Part shown: positions 37,106 to 46,283 of the stretch, piece by piece
Layout of the letters: the number at the start of each line of letters is the position of its first letter
How positions within the stretch are numbered: position 1 is the first letter of the stretch
Assembly: GCA_964584935.1 (NCBI GenBank)
Contig: CAZPBN010000001.1
Location: forward strand, 62,001 to 126,000
DNA: 64,000 bases
Origin: CAZPBN01 sp964584935
GTDB lineage: Bacteria; Acidobacteriota; Aminicenantia; Aminicenantales; Aminicenantaceae
Direction of reading: 5' to 3'
Program-made: the position numbers and the translations under genes
Notes under the pieces: generated by a model
What the model was told of the DNA's origin: nothing
What the model saw: only the letters and a program-made list of their open reading frames with translations
Database searches by the model: none

Positions 37106-37458
37106 TTTAGTAATATTGATTCTTGGATACAAATTTGAATGACATGTTATAAAGGTTATATTATCATAAAAATTTTATAAATCAAAAATATTATTTTATA
37201 TTTCCCCTGTTCGGTTTCTAAATATAAATTACAAATTTTTATTTATAATTTTGATTAAATTGATTATAATGATGGTTAAACTTGAATATTCACTATTTGA
37301 GTTCATCTAAAACATAAATTATTTTAATAAAGCGAATAAAAATTAAAGAGTAAAACTTATCTTCAAAAGGATATGATTGAATAGCTCAACTTCTCTCAAG
37401 AGCTTGATACTGAGTGATTAATTTTTCATGAATATCCCATGTAAAAAGAGGTGTTTAA
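37106..37458. other. AT-rich divergent intergenic region between dnaX and maeB
   Basis: 353 bp with no credible reading frame and no repeat copy. It must hold the promoters for both divergent genes, but no hexamer pair stands out above the AT background. An A/G-rich RBS (AAAGAGG) precedes maeB. Confidence 0.5.
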
Positions 37459-39711
37459 ATGGCAATAACAAAAAAAGAAGCATTGGAGTATCATTCCAAA
37501 GGAAAAAAAGGAAAGATTGAAGTCAATTCAACAAAACCGTTTTTCACCCAGAGAGACCTATCTCTTGCCTACACTCCGGGAGTTGCAGAACCGTGTAGAG
37601 AAATCTTAAAATCTCCAGACCAGGTTTTTTCCTACACAGCTAAAGGAAATTTGGTAGCTGTGGTGACAAATGGAACCGCAGTGCTGGGGTTGGGAAATAT
37701 AGGAGCCTTAGCTGGAAAACCGGTCATGGAAGGAAAAGGAGTTTTGTTTAAAAGATTCGCTGATATCGATGTGTTTGATATCGAAGTGAATTCTGAAGAT
37801 CCCCAGGAAGTTATAAAAGTGGTGAAATTATTAGAACCCACTTTCGGAGGAATCAATTTAGAGGATATCAAAGCACCCGAGTGTTTTATCATCGAAGAAA
37901 CATTGAAAAAAGAACTGGACATTCCTGTTTTTCATGATGACCAGCATGGAACAGCCATTATCTCGGGTGCCGGATTATTAAATGCGCTTGAACTTCAGAA
38001 AAAAGATATAGACAAGGTCAATATTGTCATCAATGGAGCAGGCGCTTCCGGAATTGCGATAGCTAATTTATATGTTGAGCTGGGAGTCAAAAAAGAAAAT
38101 ATAACATTTTGTGACTCCAAAGGAGTTATCTATAAGGGGAGAAAAGAAGGAATGAATCCCTATAAAGAAAAATACGCCCGAAAAACAAACTTAAGAACAC
38201 TGAAAGAAGCCATGGAGGGAGCAGATGTTTTTGTGGGTGTATCTGTCGCGGATGTTGTTTCTAAAGAAATGATTGCTTCTATGAATTCCAGACCAATTGC
38301 GTTTGCCATGGCTAACCCTGATCCCGAAATTAAGTATGAAGATGCCCTCAGTGTTAGAAATGACATTATAATGGCAACCGGGCGCTCTGATTATCCCAAT
38401 CAGGTCAACAATGTTCTTGGATTTCCGTTTATATTCAGGGGTGCCCTTGATGTCAGAGCCACCACGATCAACATGGAAATGAAAGTTGCTGCTTCCCATT
38501 CCCTGGCAAACCTAGCTAAAGAAGACGTCCCTGACTCTGTCTTATCCGCTTATTCTGATCAAAATATAAAGTTCGGTCCTGAATATATCATTCCCAAACC
38601 ATTTGATTCAAGAGTTCTTTTATGGGAAGCCATTGCTGTTGCCAAAACAGCTATAGAAACAGGAGCTGCTAAAATCCATCTGGACCTGGAGGAATATCGA
38701 AATCAGTTGGAATCAAAACTTGGAAAACACAGAGAAGTTATGCGAGTTTTCATGAATAAAGCAAAAATCGAGCCAAAGAGAATTGTGTTTCCAGAAGGAA
38801 ATGAAGAGAGAATCTTGCGAGCCGCCCAGGTTATCGTTGATGAAGGAATTGCCAAACCCATCATTCTGGGCAACAAACAAATCATCACACAAAAAATAAA
38901 AAATATGGGGCTTGATATCATCAATGAAATTGAAATCATTGAACCTTTAAATTTTCCCCGCATTGAAGAATACACCGAAAAACTGTTTAAAATGAGGCAG
39001 CGAAAAGGAATCACGCGGGCAGGAGCAGCAGAACTTATGAACAATTTGACTTATTTCGGAACCATGATGGTTCATATGGGGGACGCAGACTGTCTTGTAT
39101 CAGGTCTAAACAAACATTATCCGGAAACAATCCGCCCCGCTCTTCAAATCATTAAGATAAAACCAGAGTACAAAATAGCTGCCGGACTTTACAAAATGAT
39201 TTTTAAAGACAAGGTCATGTTTTTCGCCGATGCAACAGTAAACATTGAGCCCTCTGCAGAAGAACTGGCAGACATTGCCATCAGTGCTTCAGAAGCAGCT
39301 CAAAAATTTGGTGTGGAGCCTAAAGTAGCCATGCTGTCCTTTTCCAATTTCGGAAGCACCCGGCACCCTTTATCCGAAAAGGTTAACAAAGCAGTCAAAA
39401 TCGTAAAAGAGAAAAATCCTGATCTCATCATCGATGGTGAAATGCAGGCAAATACAGCCCTTAATCCGGAATTAATCAAATCAACTTTTCCATTCAGTAA
39501 ATTGAAAGAAAGTGCGAACGTTATCATCTTTCCTGATCTGCAATCAGGAAATATTGCTTATAAACTTCTGGGCAGACTAAGTGGCGCCAGAGCAATTGGA
39601 CCTATTCTTATCGGGATGAAAAAACCGGTGCACATTCTTCACCGAGGTGCCACAGTGGATGAGATCGTAGACCTTTCTGCTATCGCTGTCGTTGAAGCTC
39701 AAAAAATGTAG
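37459..39711 (+). CDS. maeB: NADP-dependent malic enzyme with phosphotransacetylase-like domain
   Basis: 750 residues, the MaeB architecture. Residues 1-~420 are the malic enzyme (SLAYTPGVAEPCREI, VLGLGNIGALAGKPVMEGK, DDQHGTAIISGAG, then the Rossmann part GAGASGIAIANLY). Residues ~430-750 resemble phosphate acetyltransferase (RIVFPEGNEERILRAAQ ... SGARAIGPILIGMKKPVHIL). It decarboxylates malate to pyruvate with NADP. In MaeB the second domain is generally regulatory, binding acetyl-CoA-type effectors. The product pyruvate would feed NifJ. Appears complete and monocistronic. Confidence 0.95.
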   Translation: MAITKKEALEYHSKGKKGKIEVNSTKPFFTQRDLSLAYTPGVAEPCREILKSPDQVFSYTAKGNLVAVVTNGTAVLGLGNIGALAGKPVMEGKGVLFKRFADIDVFDIEVNSEDPQEVIKVVKLLEPTFGGINLEDIKAPECFIIEETLKKELDIPVFHDDQHGTAIISGAGLLNALELQKKDIDKVNIVINGAGASGIAIANLYVELGVKKENITFCDSKGVIYKGRKEGMNPYKEKYARKTNLRTLKEAMEGADVFVGVSVADVVSKEMIASMNSRPIAFAMANPDPEIKYEDALSVRNDIIMATGRSDYPNQVNNVLGFPFIFRGALDVRATTINMEMKVAASHSLANLAKEDVPDSVLSAYSDQNIKFGPEYIIPKPFDSRVLLWEAIAVAKTAIETGAAKIHLDLEEYRNQLESKLGKHREVMRVFMNKAKIEPKRIVFPEGNEERILRAAQVIVDEGIAKPIILGNKQIITQKIKNMGLDIINEIEIIEPLNFPRIEEYTEKLFKMRQRKGITRAGAAELMNNLTYFGTMMVHMGDADCLVSGLNKHYPETIRPALQIIKIKPEYKIAAGLYKMIFKDKVMFFADATVNIEPSAEELADIAISASEAAQKFGVEPKVAMLSFSNFGSTRHPLSEKVNKAVKIVKEKNPDLIIDGEMQANTALNPELIKSTFPFSKLKESANVIIFPDLQSGNIAYKLLGRLSGARAIGPILIGMKKPVHILHRGATVDEIVDLSAIAVVEAQKM

Positions 39712-39794
39712 AATCTAAAAATCTGACTGGGAATTCGGATAAGCTTTCCTAAAAAAAACAGATCTATAAGAACTTGGAATACCATTTTCAGAAG

Positions 39795-41000
39795 TTATTC
39801 CATTCTTTTAAACACCTCTTTTACTTTTTTAAATGCCCAGTTGAGTTCTTTTTGTTTTATACCCAGCGGAGGGGCAAAACGGATGACATTTTCATGAGTT
39901 TCTTTACACAGAAGTCCTTCATCTTTCAAAGCTTCACAAAAGCGCCTCGCTCCTCCGGCTTCCTCATTCAGTTCAATTCCTATGAGCAATCCTTTTCCTC
40001 TAATTTCCTTTATATGGGAGCTTTCAATGCTTTGAAGCTTTTCCAAGAAATACTCACCCTGTTCCATGGAATTTGCCACCATCTTTTCATCCTGGATCAC
40101 TTTAAGGGACTCCCGCGCTACGGCACAGGCTAGAGGATTCGCGCCAAAGGTTGATCCATGTTCTCCTGGTTTGATCACTTCCAATATATCTCTGGGAGTG
40201 AGGACTGCAGAAATGGCATAGCAGCCTCCTCCTAATGACTTCCCTAAAATAAGCACATCCGGTTTCACGTCTTCATATTCACAGGCAAAATGTTTACCGC
40301 ACCTTCCCAGACCAGTCTGAATTTCATCCGCCATGAACAAAACATTATTCTTTTCACACAGCTCCTTGGCTTTCTTTAAATATCCGTCAGGCGGGATGAT
40401 GATCCCGGCTTCTGCTTGAACTGGTTCGACAAGAAATGCGGCTGTGTTCGAGTTGATGGCACTTTCCAATGCATTACTATCCCCGTAAGGAACGGTTATA
40501 AATCCTGGAGTAAACGGTCCAAAATCATTTTTGTACGCCTGTTCGGTTGAAAATCCTATGATGGTCACAGTCCGGCCGTGAAAGTTATTGGCACAGGTAA
40601 TGATTTCAGCTCTGTCTTGAGGAATATTTTTCTTTTGATAAGCCCACTTTCTGGCTACTTTAATCGCTGTCTCCACTGCTTCTGCCCCTGAATTCATAGG
40701 AAGAACAAGTTCATAACCTGTGAAATCACACAGTTCCTTAGCCAAAAGCGGCCACTGGTCATTTCTGAATGCCCGTGAAGTCAACGTCACTTCTTTGGCT
40801 TGTTCAGTGAGAGCTTTGACTACTCTGGGATGACAGTGCCCATGATTAACAGCAGAATAAGCACTTAGAAAATCTAGGTACTTGTTTCCTTCCAGATCCC
40901 AAACCCAAATTCCCTTGGCTCTGGATATAACAACATCCAATGGATGATAATTATTGGCTCCGTACAAATCTTCCAGTATAATAATGTCTTTGCTGTCCAT
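39795..41000 (-). CDS. rocD: Ornithine--oxo-acid aminotransferase
   Basis: 401 residues, class III PLP aminotransferase. Ornithine-specific hallmarks are FLSAYSAVNHGHCHP near the N-terminus, FHGRT (140-144), FMADEIQTGLGR and the PLP lysine K254 (LILGKSLGGG). It converts ornithine and 2-oxoglutarate to glutamate semialdehyde, which cyclises to pyrroline-5-carboxylate. That is the same compound as the predicted product of the glycyl radical enzyme at 21569. It lies 20 bp downstream of tRNA-Ser(GGA) on the same strand, so the two may share a transcript. An alternative, acetylornithine aminotransferase, is less likely from the N-terminal motif. Confidence 0.9.
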   Translation of the reverse strand: MDSKDIIILEDLYGANNYHPLDVVISRAKGIWVWDLEGNKYLDFLSAYSAVNHGHCHPRVVKALTEQAKEVTLTSRAFRNDQWPLLAKELCDFTGYELVLPMNSGAEAVETAIKVARKWAYQKKNIPQDRAEIITCANNFHGRTVTIIGFSTEQAYKNDFGPFTPGFITVPYGDSNALESAINSNTAAFLVEPVQAEAGIIIPPDGYLKKAKELCEKNNVLFMADEIQTGLGRCGKHFACEYEDVKPDVLILGKSLGGGCYAISAVLTPRDILEVIKPGEHGSTFGANPLACAVARESLKVIQDEKMVANSMEQGEYFLEKLQSIESSHIKEIRGKGLLIGIELNEEAGGARRFCEALKDEGLLCKETHENVIRFAPPLGIKQKELNWAFKKVKEVFKRME

Positions 41001-41020
41001 GATATCTCCTTTTCATAAAA

Positions 41021-41111
<91 letters not shown>

Positions 41112-41264
41112 ACTTAGCATTCTTGTCTTTTAATGGAATAACTATAATTATCAAAAAAACAACAATTCGTCAATTCATAGAAATGAGATTAAACGTTCAG
41201 GATTTAAAAATCATTAAAAGTTTCTATCCTAAAAAAACAGGAATATTATTGAGCTAAGGAATTA

Positions 41265-41273
41265 CTTTATTCA
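41265..41273. repeat. 9-bp target-site duplication, left of repeat copy 2
   Basis: CTTTATTCA, repeated exactly at 41730-41738 on the other side of the element. Confidence 0.75.
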
Positions 41274-41729
41274 CAGGAGTTCCCCCAAAAATTGATCAAG
41301 TCTTAACGTAACGTATTTATAATCATTAAGTTAATCAAATCTTAAAGTGGAAAACCAATTTTTGGGGACACCTTTTCAAGCCCCCTCTTTTCCCAAATGA
41401 CGCGTTCCAGTAATAACAAAACATCAGAGGTGAGACATTAGACATGAGAGGAAAATAAAATTTTAATTAAATAAATTTCTTATTTTCTATATCTTTATCA
41501 TCTTGAGTCTGACAAGGAAATATTCAATTTCATCTAACCTCTCACCTATGAGGTTTCCCAAGAGAAGATCTAATCTCATTTAACGTTTGCCGTCTTAAGA
41601 TATTATATTACATTCAATTTCATTTTACATCTCACGTCTTACGTATGACGATGTTATTGTGACAGGACTCCTCAATGTTTGTTGCTTCTGATATTTATAA
41701 TATAAATTTAAAAATTGGGGGAACTTCAC
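41274..41729 (-). mobile_element. MITE-like non-autonomous element, full copy 2 (456 bp, inverted)
   Basis: Ends are CAGGAGTTCCCCC on the left and, read inward from the right, GTGAAGTTCCCCC: imperfect terminal inverted repeats sharing AGTTCCCCCAA. The reverse complement matches copy 1 (8658-9116) over its first ~350 bp with about a dozen differences. The last ~95 bp differ from copy 1 but match the short copy at 46284-46420. Flanked by the 9-bp duplication CTTTATTCA. No coding capacity. It sits between tRNA-Ser(GGA) and the Omp85-type gene and fills most of this gap. Confidence 0.8.
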
Positions 41730-41738
41730 CTTTATTCA
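41730..41738. repeat. 9-bp target-site duplication, right of repeat copy 2
   Basis: CTTTATTCA, an exact direct copy of 41265-41273. Confidence 0.75.
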
Positions 41739-41762
41739 TTATTGATCAATTTGTTTTTAATT

Positions 41763-43418
41763 TCATTTAAAATAAATAGAAAAAATTCCTGATTTGATAT
41801 TCTCATGACCGGCAAAGGAAAAACTCATATAAACCGAGAGCCCATATATACTGAGTTTCATTTCAACACCATAAAATACTCTGGCTCTGCCCCAATTCTG
41901 AATTTGTTTGAAGGGAGTGAGAATCGATAAATAAGGAGAAATTCGGAGGAAATGGAACAAGTAGGGAAATTCCACTTTAGCACTCATAAGACCATAATCC
42001 TCAAAAGCAATCTCTTCATACTGCAAATACGGTAATAAGTCATTATGGCCTAACCAAAACCTATATACAAAAGGCAGTTTCTTCGAGGTCGATATTCCCG
42101 ATTGGGCGAATAAAAATAATTTTGAATCTTCAAATAGAGTGAAATAATGGCTTCCTGAAATAATAATTTTCAATCCTGAATTTTCTTTTTTTATTGGCAA
42201 ATCAATTTTGACTTGAGAATTCCATCCCTTTCTTTCCAGCGGATCCTCTTTATCATATTCAAAAAGAAAATAGGGGACAAAAAACAACCCTTCTTTTAAA
42301 TTAAAGGATTCTTCCAGGTTGATTTGATCTTCAACATTTAAACTCCAATGATCCATTCTTAATCCTGTTTCAACTCTATAATCAGTTCCCATTATTTTTT
42401 CAATTCCTAAGGAACCATTCCAGCTACAGGCATCCATTGAATGGATAACAGGCTGTCTGAAAAATTTATTCTTCCAATATTTCCCCCCTAAAGAAAAGCA
42501 CAAAGAGAGCGCTCCTTTATTTTGAATACGTCTGTTCCATACAGTCTGTATCTGATGGGAGGACGATGAACCTAGATAATAGAATGTATCCTGAATCGAA
42601 AACTCATCCAAATTGCCTAAAAAATTGCTGTCCTTAATTCGGACCAATCCATTCAATCCTTTATACCCATTATATTGAAGCCTTAGATTCAGAGCCGGTC
42701 TTTTTTCATCCAAATGGGCTTTTAAATTCAAATATCCTTTATCCTGGCTTTTCTCCACAGAAATATTGATCGCGTTGTAGGCACCGGTGTCATCAAGCTC
42801 TTCAATCCACTTTTTCAATTGAATGCTATTGTAGATCTTCTCTTTTTGAGGAATTAAATACTGGGATAGAACTTCTTTTTTTGTTCTTGTTTTTTCCGGA
42901 AGGATAATCTCATTCACTTTCCACTCTCTAATAAATATTTTCAGCAATCCGTTTTTCTGAATGTCAACCTTTTCGACTTCAACCTGAGAGTAACCCCTTG
43001 ATCTATAAAAGTGATAGAGTTCATTCAAATGGGCATAAAATCGGCTTCTATTGAACATCTGGTTTACTTCAAGTCCAAGTAAAGAGATTATATGCTTGTC
43101 TTTAAACAGTGTGTTTCCGTGAAGTGTTATCTTCTTTATTTCAGGATACTCTTCAACAGTGATATAATAGATTCCCTTTTCTTTTTCTTCGACATTCACC
43201 TGGGAAAACCATCCAGAATCAAGAAAAATTTCTTCTATTTTTTCTTTGATGTTTCCAGATTCTAAATGATGAATCTTTTCCTGAATGGAATGGACAATAT
43301 CTTTGGTAATATTCTTAATGCCAAATACTTTAATCTGATAATCTTTGGCAGCAAGAAAGGAAGGAATGAGTAAAAGGAAAAGGAGAAGAAATAATCCTTT
43401 TTTAACTTTAAAACCCAA
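41763..43418 (-). CDS. Omp85-superfamily outer membrane protein (BamA/TamA-like)
   Basis: 551 residues. A signal peptide (LFLLLFLLLIPSFLAA) is followed by POTRA-like repeats to about residue 240 (SGWFSQVNVEEKEKGIYYI; GNTLFKDKHIISLLG; YRSRGYSQVEVEKVDI), then an amphipathic beta barrel ending in a C-terminal aromatic-rich strand (GIFSIYFK). It is shorter than BamA (about 800), closer to TamA or stand-alone Omp85 proteins. It probably inserts or transports lipids or proteins at the outer membrane. The start is TTG and lies right after a strong hairpin on the same strand. It follows a LolA-like protein and small membrane proteins, an envelope-biogenesis context. Confidence 0.85.
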   Translation of the reverse strand: MGFKVKKGLFLLLFLLLIPSFLAAKDYQIKVFGIKNITKDIVHSIQEKIHHLESGNIKEKIEEIFLDSGWFSQVNVEEKEKGIYYITVEEYPEIKKITLHGNTLFKDKHIISLLGLEVNQMFNRSRFYAHLNELYHFYRSRGYSQVEVEKVDIQKNGLLKIFIREWKVNEIILPEKTRTKKEVLSQYLIPQKEKIYNSIQLKKWIEELDDTGAYNAINISVEKSQDKGYLNLKAHLDEKRPALNLRLQYNGYKGLNGLVRIKDSNFLGNLDEFSIQDTFYYLGSSSSHQIQTVWNRRIQNKGALSLCFSLGGKYWKNKFFRQPVIHSMDACSWNGSLGIEKIMGTDYRVETGLRMDHWSLNVEDQINLEESFNLKEGLFFVPYFLFEYDKEDPLERKGWNSQVKIDLPIKKENSGLKIIISGSHYFTLFEDSKLFLFAQSGISTSKKLPFVYRFWLGHNDLLPYLQYEEIAFEDYGLMSAKVEFPYLFHFLRISPYLSILTPFKQIQNWGRARVFYGVEMKLSIYGLSVYMSFSFAGHENIKSGIFSIYFK

Positions 43419-43452
43419 GAAAAAATGGGGGGAGGGATAGTTTCCCTCCCCC
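43419..43452 (-). terminator. Strong intrinsic terminator/attenuator abutting the Omp85 gene start
   Basis: The arms at 43428-43437 and 43443-43452 (TCCCTCCCCC and its complement) form a perfect 10-bp GC-rich stem with a 5-nt loop. On the minus strand it is followed by ATTTTTTC. The T-run ends where the TTG start of the next gene begins. Confidence 0.8.
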
Positions 43453-43463
43453 GATGGTATTCC

Positions 43464-43862
43464 TTATTTTGTCAGGACAATAGCAGGCTGTAGATTGGGC
43501 CCTGCTTTCTCTAGAAGAGCCAATCGTCTCCCCTGATTGTGCTTTTCAGCTAAATTCTTTGCATCCAGACCGGCAAATATGGAAATACCTAAATAAAGTA
43601 GAGGCCATATATACCATACCGTCCAAAGTACCAGGGTGAATACGACTGAAATAACAACAGCGGCACCTAAAAAGATCAAGCCCCTGGTGACATCTCCGAC
43701 CCAAATCTGTCCCAGTCCTGGAACCAGAAAAGAAAAAATAAACGCAAGCCAGGGATCTTTGTACTCAGGATGACCTTGAGCATATTGAGCTGAAAGAATA
43801 GTCGGCTGGATTAAAAACACAGCAATGAGCAAAACAGTGATAATAGTTAATTCAAGTTTCAT
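43464..43862 (-). CDS. Small membrane protein of the TM2/DUF5683 type
   Basis: 132 residues. An N-terminal signal or anchor helix (TVLLIAVFLIQPTILSA) is followed by DPWLAFIFSFLVPGLGQIWV and two more TM helices. The PGLGQ-W-G pattern defines TM2-type small proteins found next to envelope genes. Function is not established for the family. A good RBS (GGAGG) precedes the ATG. It follows the LolA-like gene by 19 bp and precedes the terminator at 43419. Confidence 0.8.
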   Translation of the reverse strand: MKLELTIITVLLIAVFLIQPTILSAQYAQGHPEYKDPWLAFIFSFLVPGLGQIWVGDVTRGLIFLGAAVVISVVFTLVLWTVWYIWPLLYLGISIFAGLDAKNLAEKHNQGRRLALLEKAGPNLQPAIVLTK

Positions 43863-43881
43863 AAAACTTTCCTCCTTATTT

Positions 43882-44697
43882 TTATTTTTTTATTATATCT
43901 TCTCCTTTATATTCGCCTTCTTTGATATGTTCTATTTTTGTGTTTTCCGGTATGGCAAATATAAACTTATCTTCATTGATTTTTTTGTTGATCATCACAT
44001 TTTCAAACACAACTTCATTTTTTGATACGATATCGCCTTCTCTTATATGAGACACCATTTTCAGGGGAAACCAGATATTATTCTCAAAATTTCTATATTT
44101 GTCAAACATTATCATGCTTGAAATATTTTCGTGGAGGTCATAACTTTCAATTTTTTTTATGACATTCATTTGAGGGTCTATCCAAAAAACGATTCTGGAA
44201 ATAAAATCCTGAGCCGTTTTCGGAGTTGCTTCATAAAGATGGACTTCCCTCCACCCTTTTCTTTGTTTGTTCAAAAATTTAATATCCAAATCTTTGGACA
44301 AAACATCTCTTCCTGCAACAGCCGGAGAACTGAACACATCCTCTGTGTTTGCCGGATTATTTTTTCTTTCAGAAATATAGACCTTTTTCAATTTCTCCAT
44401 ATAAAACCAGACTTTTGTTCCATTGCACACAATCTTTATCCAGGATCCAGCAGGCCTGAATTCCATCCTGTATTTATTTCCAGGGGCTGAACAATAGTCT
44501 CCTTCTAAAAACACATATTGGTCTTCTCTCTGAATTTCATAAGATATTTCGCTCTCGATTGTATTGATTTTTTCGAAATTGGAAACAACATTCTCTATGA
44601 CTTTAGAAAACTCATCGGCTTCATCCGTTAAAGCAAAGGAAACAAAGACAACTATCAAACTCAATAGAAAACAATTTAGAATCTTAGGAAACTTCAT
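43882..44697 (-). CDS. LolA-like periplasmic protein
   Basis: 271 residues with a signal peptide (CFLLSLIVVFVSFALT). The mature part has the order of an outer-membrane lipoprotein sorting protein: an amphipathic helix (VVSNFEKINTIESEISYEIQ), a beta-sheet run with YRMEFRPAGSWIKIVCNGTK and FWIDPQMNVIKKIESYD, and a C-terminal FIFAIPENTKIEHI. LolA-type proteins carry lipoproteins or other lipids across the periplasm. The start follows directly on the upstream gene's stop. Together with the Omp85 and TM2 genes it suggests an outer-membrane lipid or lipoprotein role. Confidence 0.75.
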   Translation of the reverse strand: MKFPKILNCFLLSLIVVFVSFALTDEADEFSKVIENVVSNFEKINTIESEISYEIQREDQYVFLEGDYCSAPGNKYRMEFRPAGSWIKIVCNGTKVWFYMEKLKKVYISERKNNPANTEDVFSSPAVAGRDVLSKDLDIKFLNKQRKGWREVHLYEATPKTAQDFISRIVFWIDPQMNVIKKIESYDLHENISSMIMFDKYRNFENNIWFPLKMVSHIREGDIVSKNEVVFENVMINKKINEDKFIFAIPENTKIEHIKEGEYKGEDIIKK

Positions 44698-45213
44698 TTA
44701 ATAACTTTCCAATCCCACTATTTTCCAGGAAAACAAATGAGATTTATTTTTTTGCAAAAGGATTCTTCCCTTGAAACTATTTAATTTTTCTTCTTGCTCA
44801 AACGAATCGACTTTAACATCTATTTCAGCCCACTTGTAATGACGAGAAAAATTCATATTTTTAATGGAAATATCAAAGAATATCTTTTGCTCAATCAATG
44901 AATCAAAATCAGGGAGTGTCTCTTTATAAGGATTCTCAGAAGAGAAGTCCACCCACTCTGAGATATTTCCGATGTTTCCTTCTCTTAATGTTTCTTCCAG
45001 AATTTTCACTTTATTTTTCACATTATACACATTTATGAAATGAAAAGAGAGAAAAATAATAAGTAAAAAAGCTATCAATGATACACATGCTTTTCCTGTC
45101 TTTGACTTCAGTATTTTTCTTCCTGAGCGGTAGATAATGGAATTTTTTATTAGCCATTTGTTCAATCGGTTTGGTTTTTTTTTCTTATTTCGCTTTTTTT
45201 TATCCTTATCCAT
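44698..45213 (-). CDS. Membrane-anchored protein of unknown function
   Basis: 171 residues. A very lysine-rich cytoplasmic N-terminus (KDKKKRNKKKKPNRLNK) precedes one TM helix (ACVSLIAFLLIIFLSFHF) and a ~110-residue extracytoplasmic domain with alternating beta pattern (KWAEIDVKVDSF, FKGRILLQKNKSHLFSWKIV). The C-terminal part resembles a small NTF2-like or DUF fold but was not recognised. First gene of the group 45213-43464; its stop and the next ATG are adjacent (TAAATG). Confidence 0.65.
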   Translation of the reverse strand: MDKDKKKRNKKKKPNRLNKWLIKNSIIYRSGRKILKSKTGKACVSLIAFLLIIFLSFHFINVYNVKNKVKILEETLREGNIGNISEWVDFSSENPYKETLPDFDSLIEQKIFFDISIKNMNFSRHYKWAEIDVKVDSFEQEEKLNSFKGRILLQKNKSHLFSWKIVGLESY

Positions 45214-45311
45214 TAAAATCTTAAATTATTTTCCCAATTCAATAATAACAACCATAAAAATAAATATTAAATACATAATTCCTTGAATTCTGTCAAGATA
45301 AATCTGATTTT

Positions 45312-45653
45312 ATGAAGTTCCCCAAATTTATAAATTCCAATAAATAAGCATTGTAAGCATAAAATATTGAGGGGGTCCTGTCAAGATAATATCGTCAGAC
45401 ATAAGACATGCGAAATAAGATGACATTGAATATAATATCGTGAGACGTAAGATGTTATTAAATATAAAAAAATATCGTAAGACATAAGACATGAGACATG
45501 AGATGATAAATTAATAGCAAAGAAAGAAATATATTTAATGAAATTTTACTTTCTTCTCACGTCTAACGTCTCACGTCTTACGAAAATGTTGTTGTCATCT
45601 TACTTATCTTAGAATTCTGAGCATGCTTTATTTGGAGAAAAAGGGGTTATGAT
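45312..45653 (+). mobile_element. MITE-like repeat, divergent copy with truncated right end (copy 3)
   Basis: Starts ATGAAGTTCCCC, then keeps the family blocks: ATTGAGGGGGTCCTGTCA, left arm TCGTCAGACATAAGACATG, and right arm TCACGTCTAACGTCTCACG complementary to it. It ends at about TTTGGAGAAAAAGGGG, exactly against the 3' end of tRNA-Ser(CGA). The last ~95 bp of the full element and a clear target duplication are missing. Confidence 0.65.
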
Positions 45654-45745
45654 TGGCGGAGAGGGTGGGATTCGAACCCACGATCCAGATTATTCTGAAT
45701 AGCGGTTTTCGAGACCGCCGCCTTCAACCACTCGGCCACCTCTCC
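45654..45745 (-). tRNA. tRNA-Ser (CGA), encoded CCA
   Basis: 92 nt, class II with a long variable arm, acceptor GGAGAGG/CCTCTCC, anticodon loop CTCGAAA giving CGA, T-arm GGGTTCGAATCCC, CCA encoded. It shares its acceptor and T-arm with the tRNA-Ser at 41021. Confidence 0.95.
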
Positions 45746-45774
45746 TTAAAAATATTTCCATTCAATAGAACGTC

Positions 45775-46263
45775 TTAAAGTCGTAATTCCCGGAAAAAAT
45801 CTTTTAAAATTTTGCCGCATTTTTCCTTCATTATTCCGCCTGTTATTTCAATCCGGTGATTCATTTGTTCAAAGGGAAACACCATGATGGAATCCACAGC
45901 GCCGCTCTTGGGATCAAGGGCACCAAAAATTAATCTTTTTATCCTGGCTTGAACCATAGCCCCCAAACACATCGCACACGGCTCCAAGGTCACATATAAG
46001 TAACATTCTTCTAACCTGTAATTGCCTTGTTTCAAGCACGCTTCTCTTAAGGCAATGATTTCAGCGTGGGCTGTGGGATCACATTTTATAATGGTTTCAT
46101 TATGAGCCCGGCTCAAGACATTTTCTTTTAAAACAACAACTGCACCTACAGGAATCTCTCCTTCTTTTCTAGCCTTTTCTGCTTCTGCCAGAGCATTGGA
46201 CATATAAAACTCATCTCTTTTAATTTTTTCCATTAAAGAATGATTGTACATGGGTTCAGGCAT
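45775..46263 (-). CDS. tadA: tRNA-specific adenosine deaminase
   Basis: 162 residues. Zinc ligands are H66 (in HAEI, with catalytic E68), C96 and C99 (EPCAMC). It deaminates A34 to inosine in tRNA-Arg(ACG). The N-terminus has three possible starts (M1, M5, M11); M11 (MEKIKRDEFYMSNALAEA) fits the family best, but no RBS decides. It is located beside tRNA-Ser(CGA), probably by chance. Confidence 0.93.
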   Translation of the reverse strand: MPEPMYNHSLMEKIKRDEFYMSNALAEAEKARKEGEIPVGAVVVLKENVLSRAHNETIIKCDPTAHAEIIALREACLKQGNYRLEECYLYVTLEPCAMCLGAMVQARIKRLIFGALDPKSGAVDSIMVFPFEQMNHRIEITGGIMKEKCGKILKDFFRELRL

Positions 46264-46283
46264 TTTTACAATGGTTCTTACAA

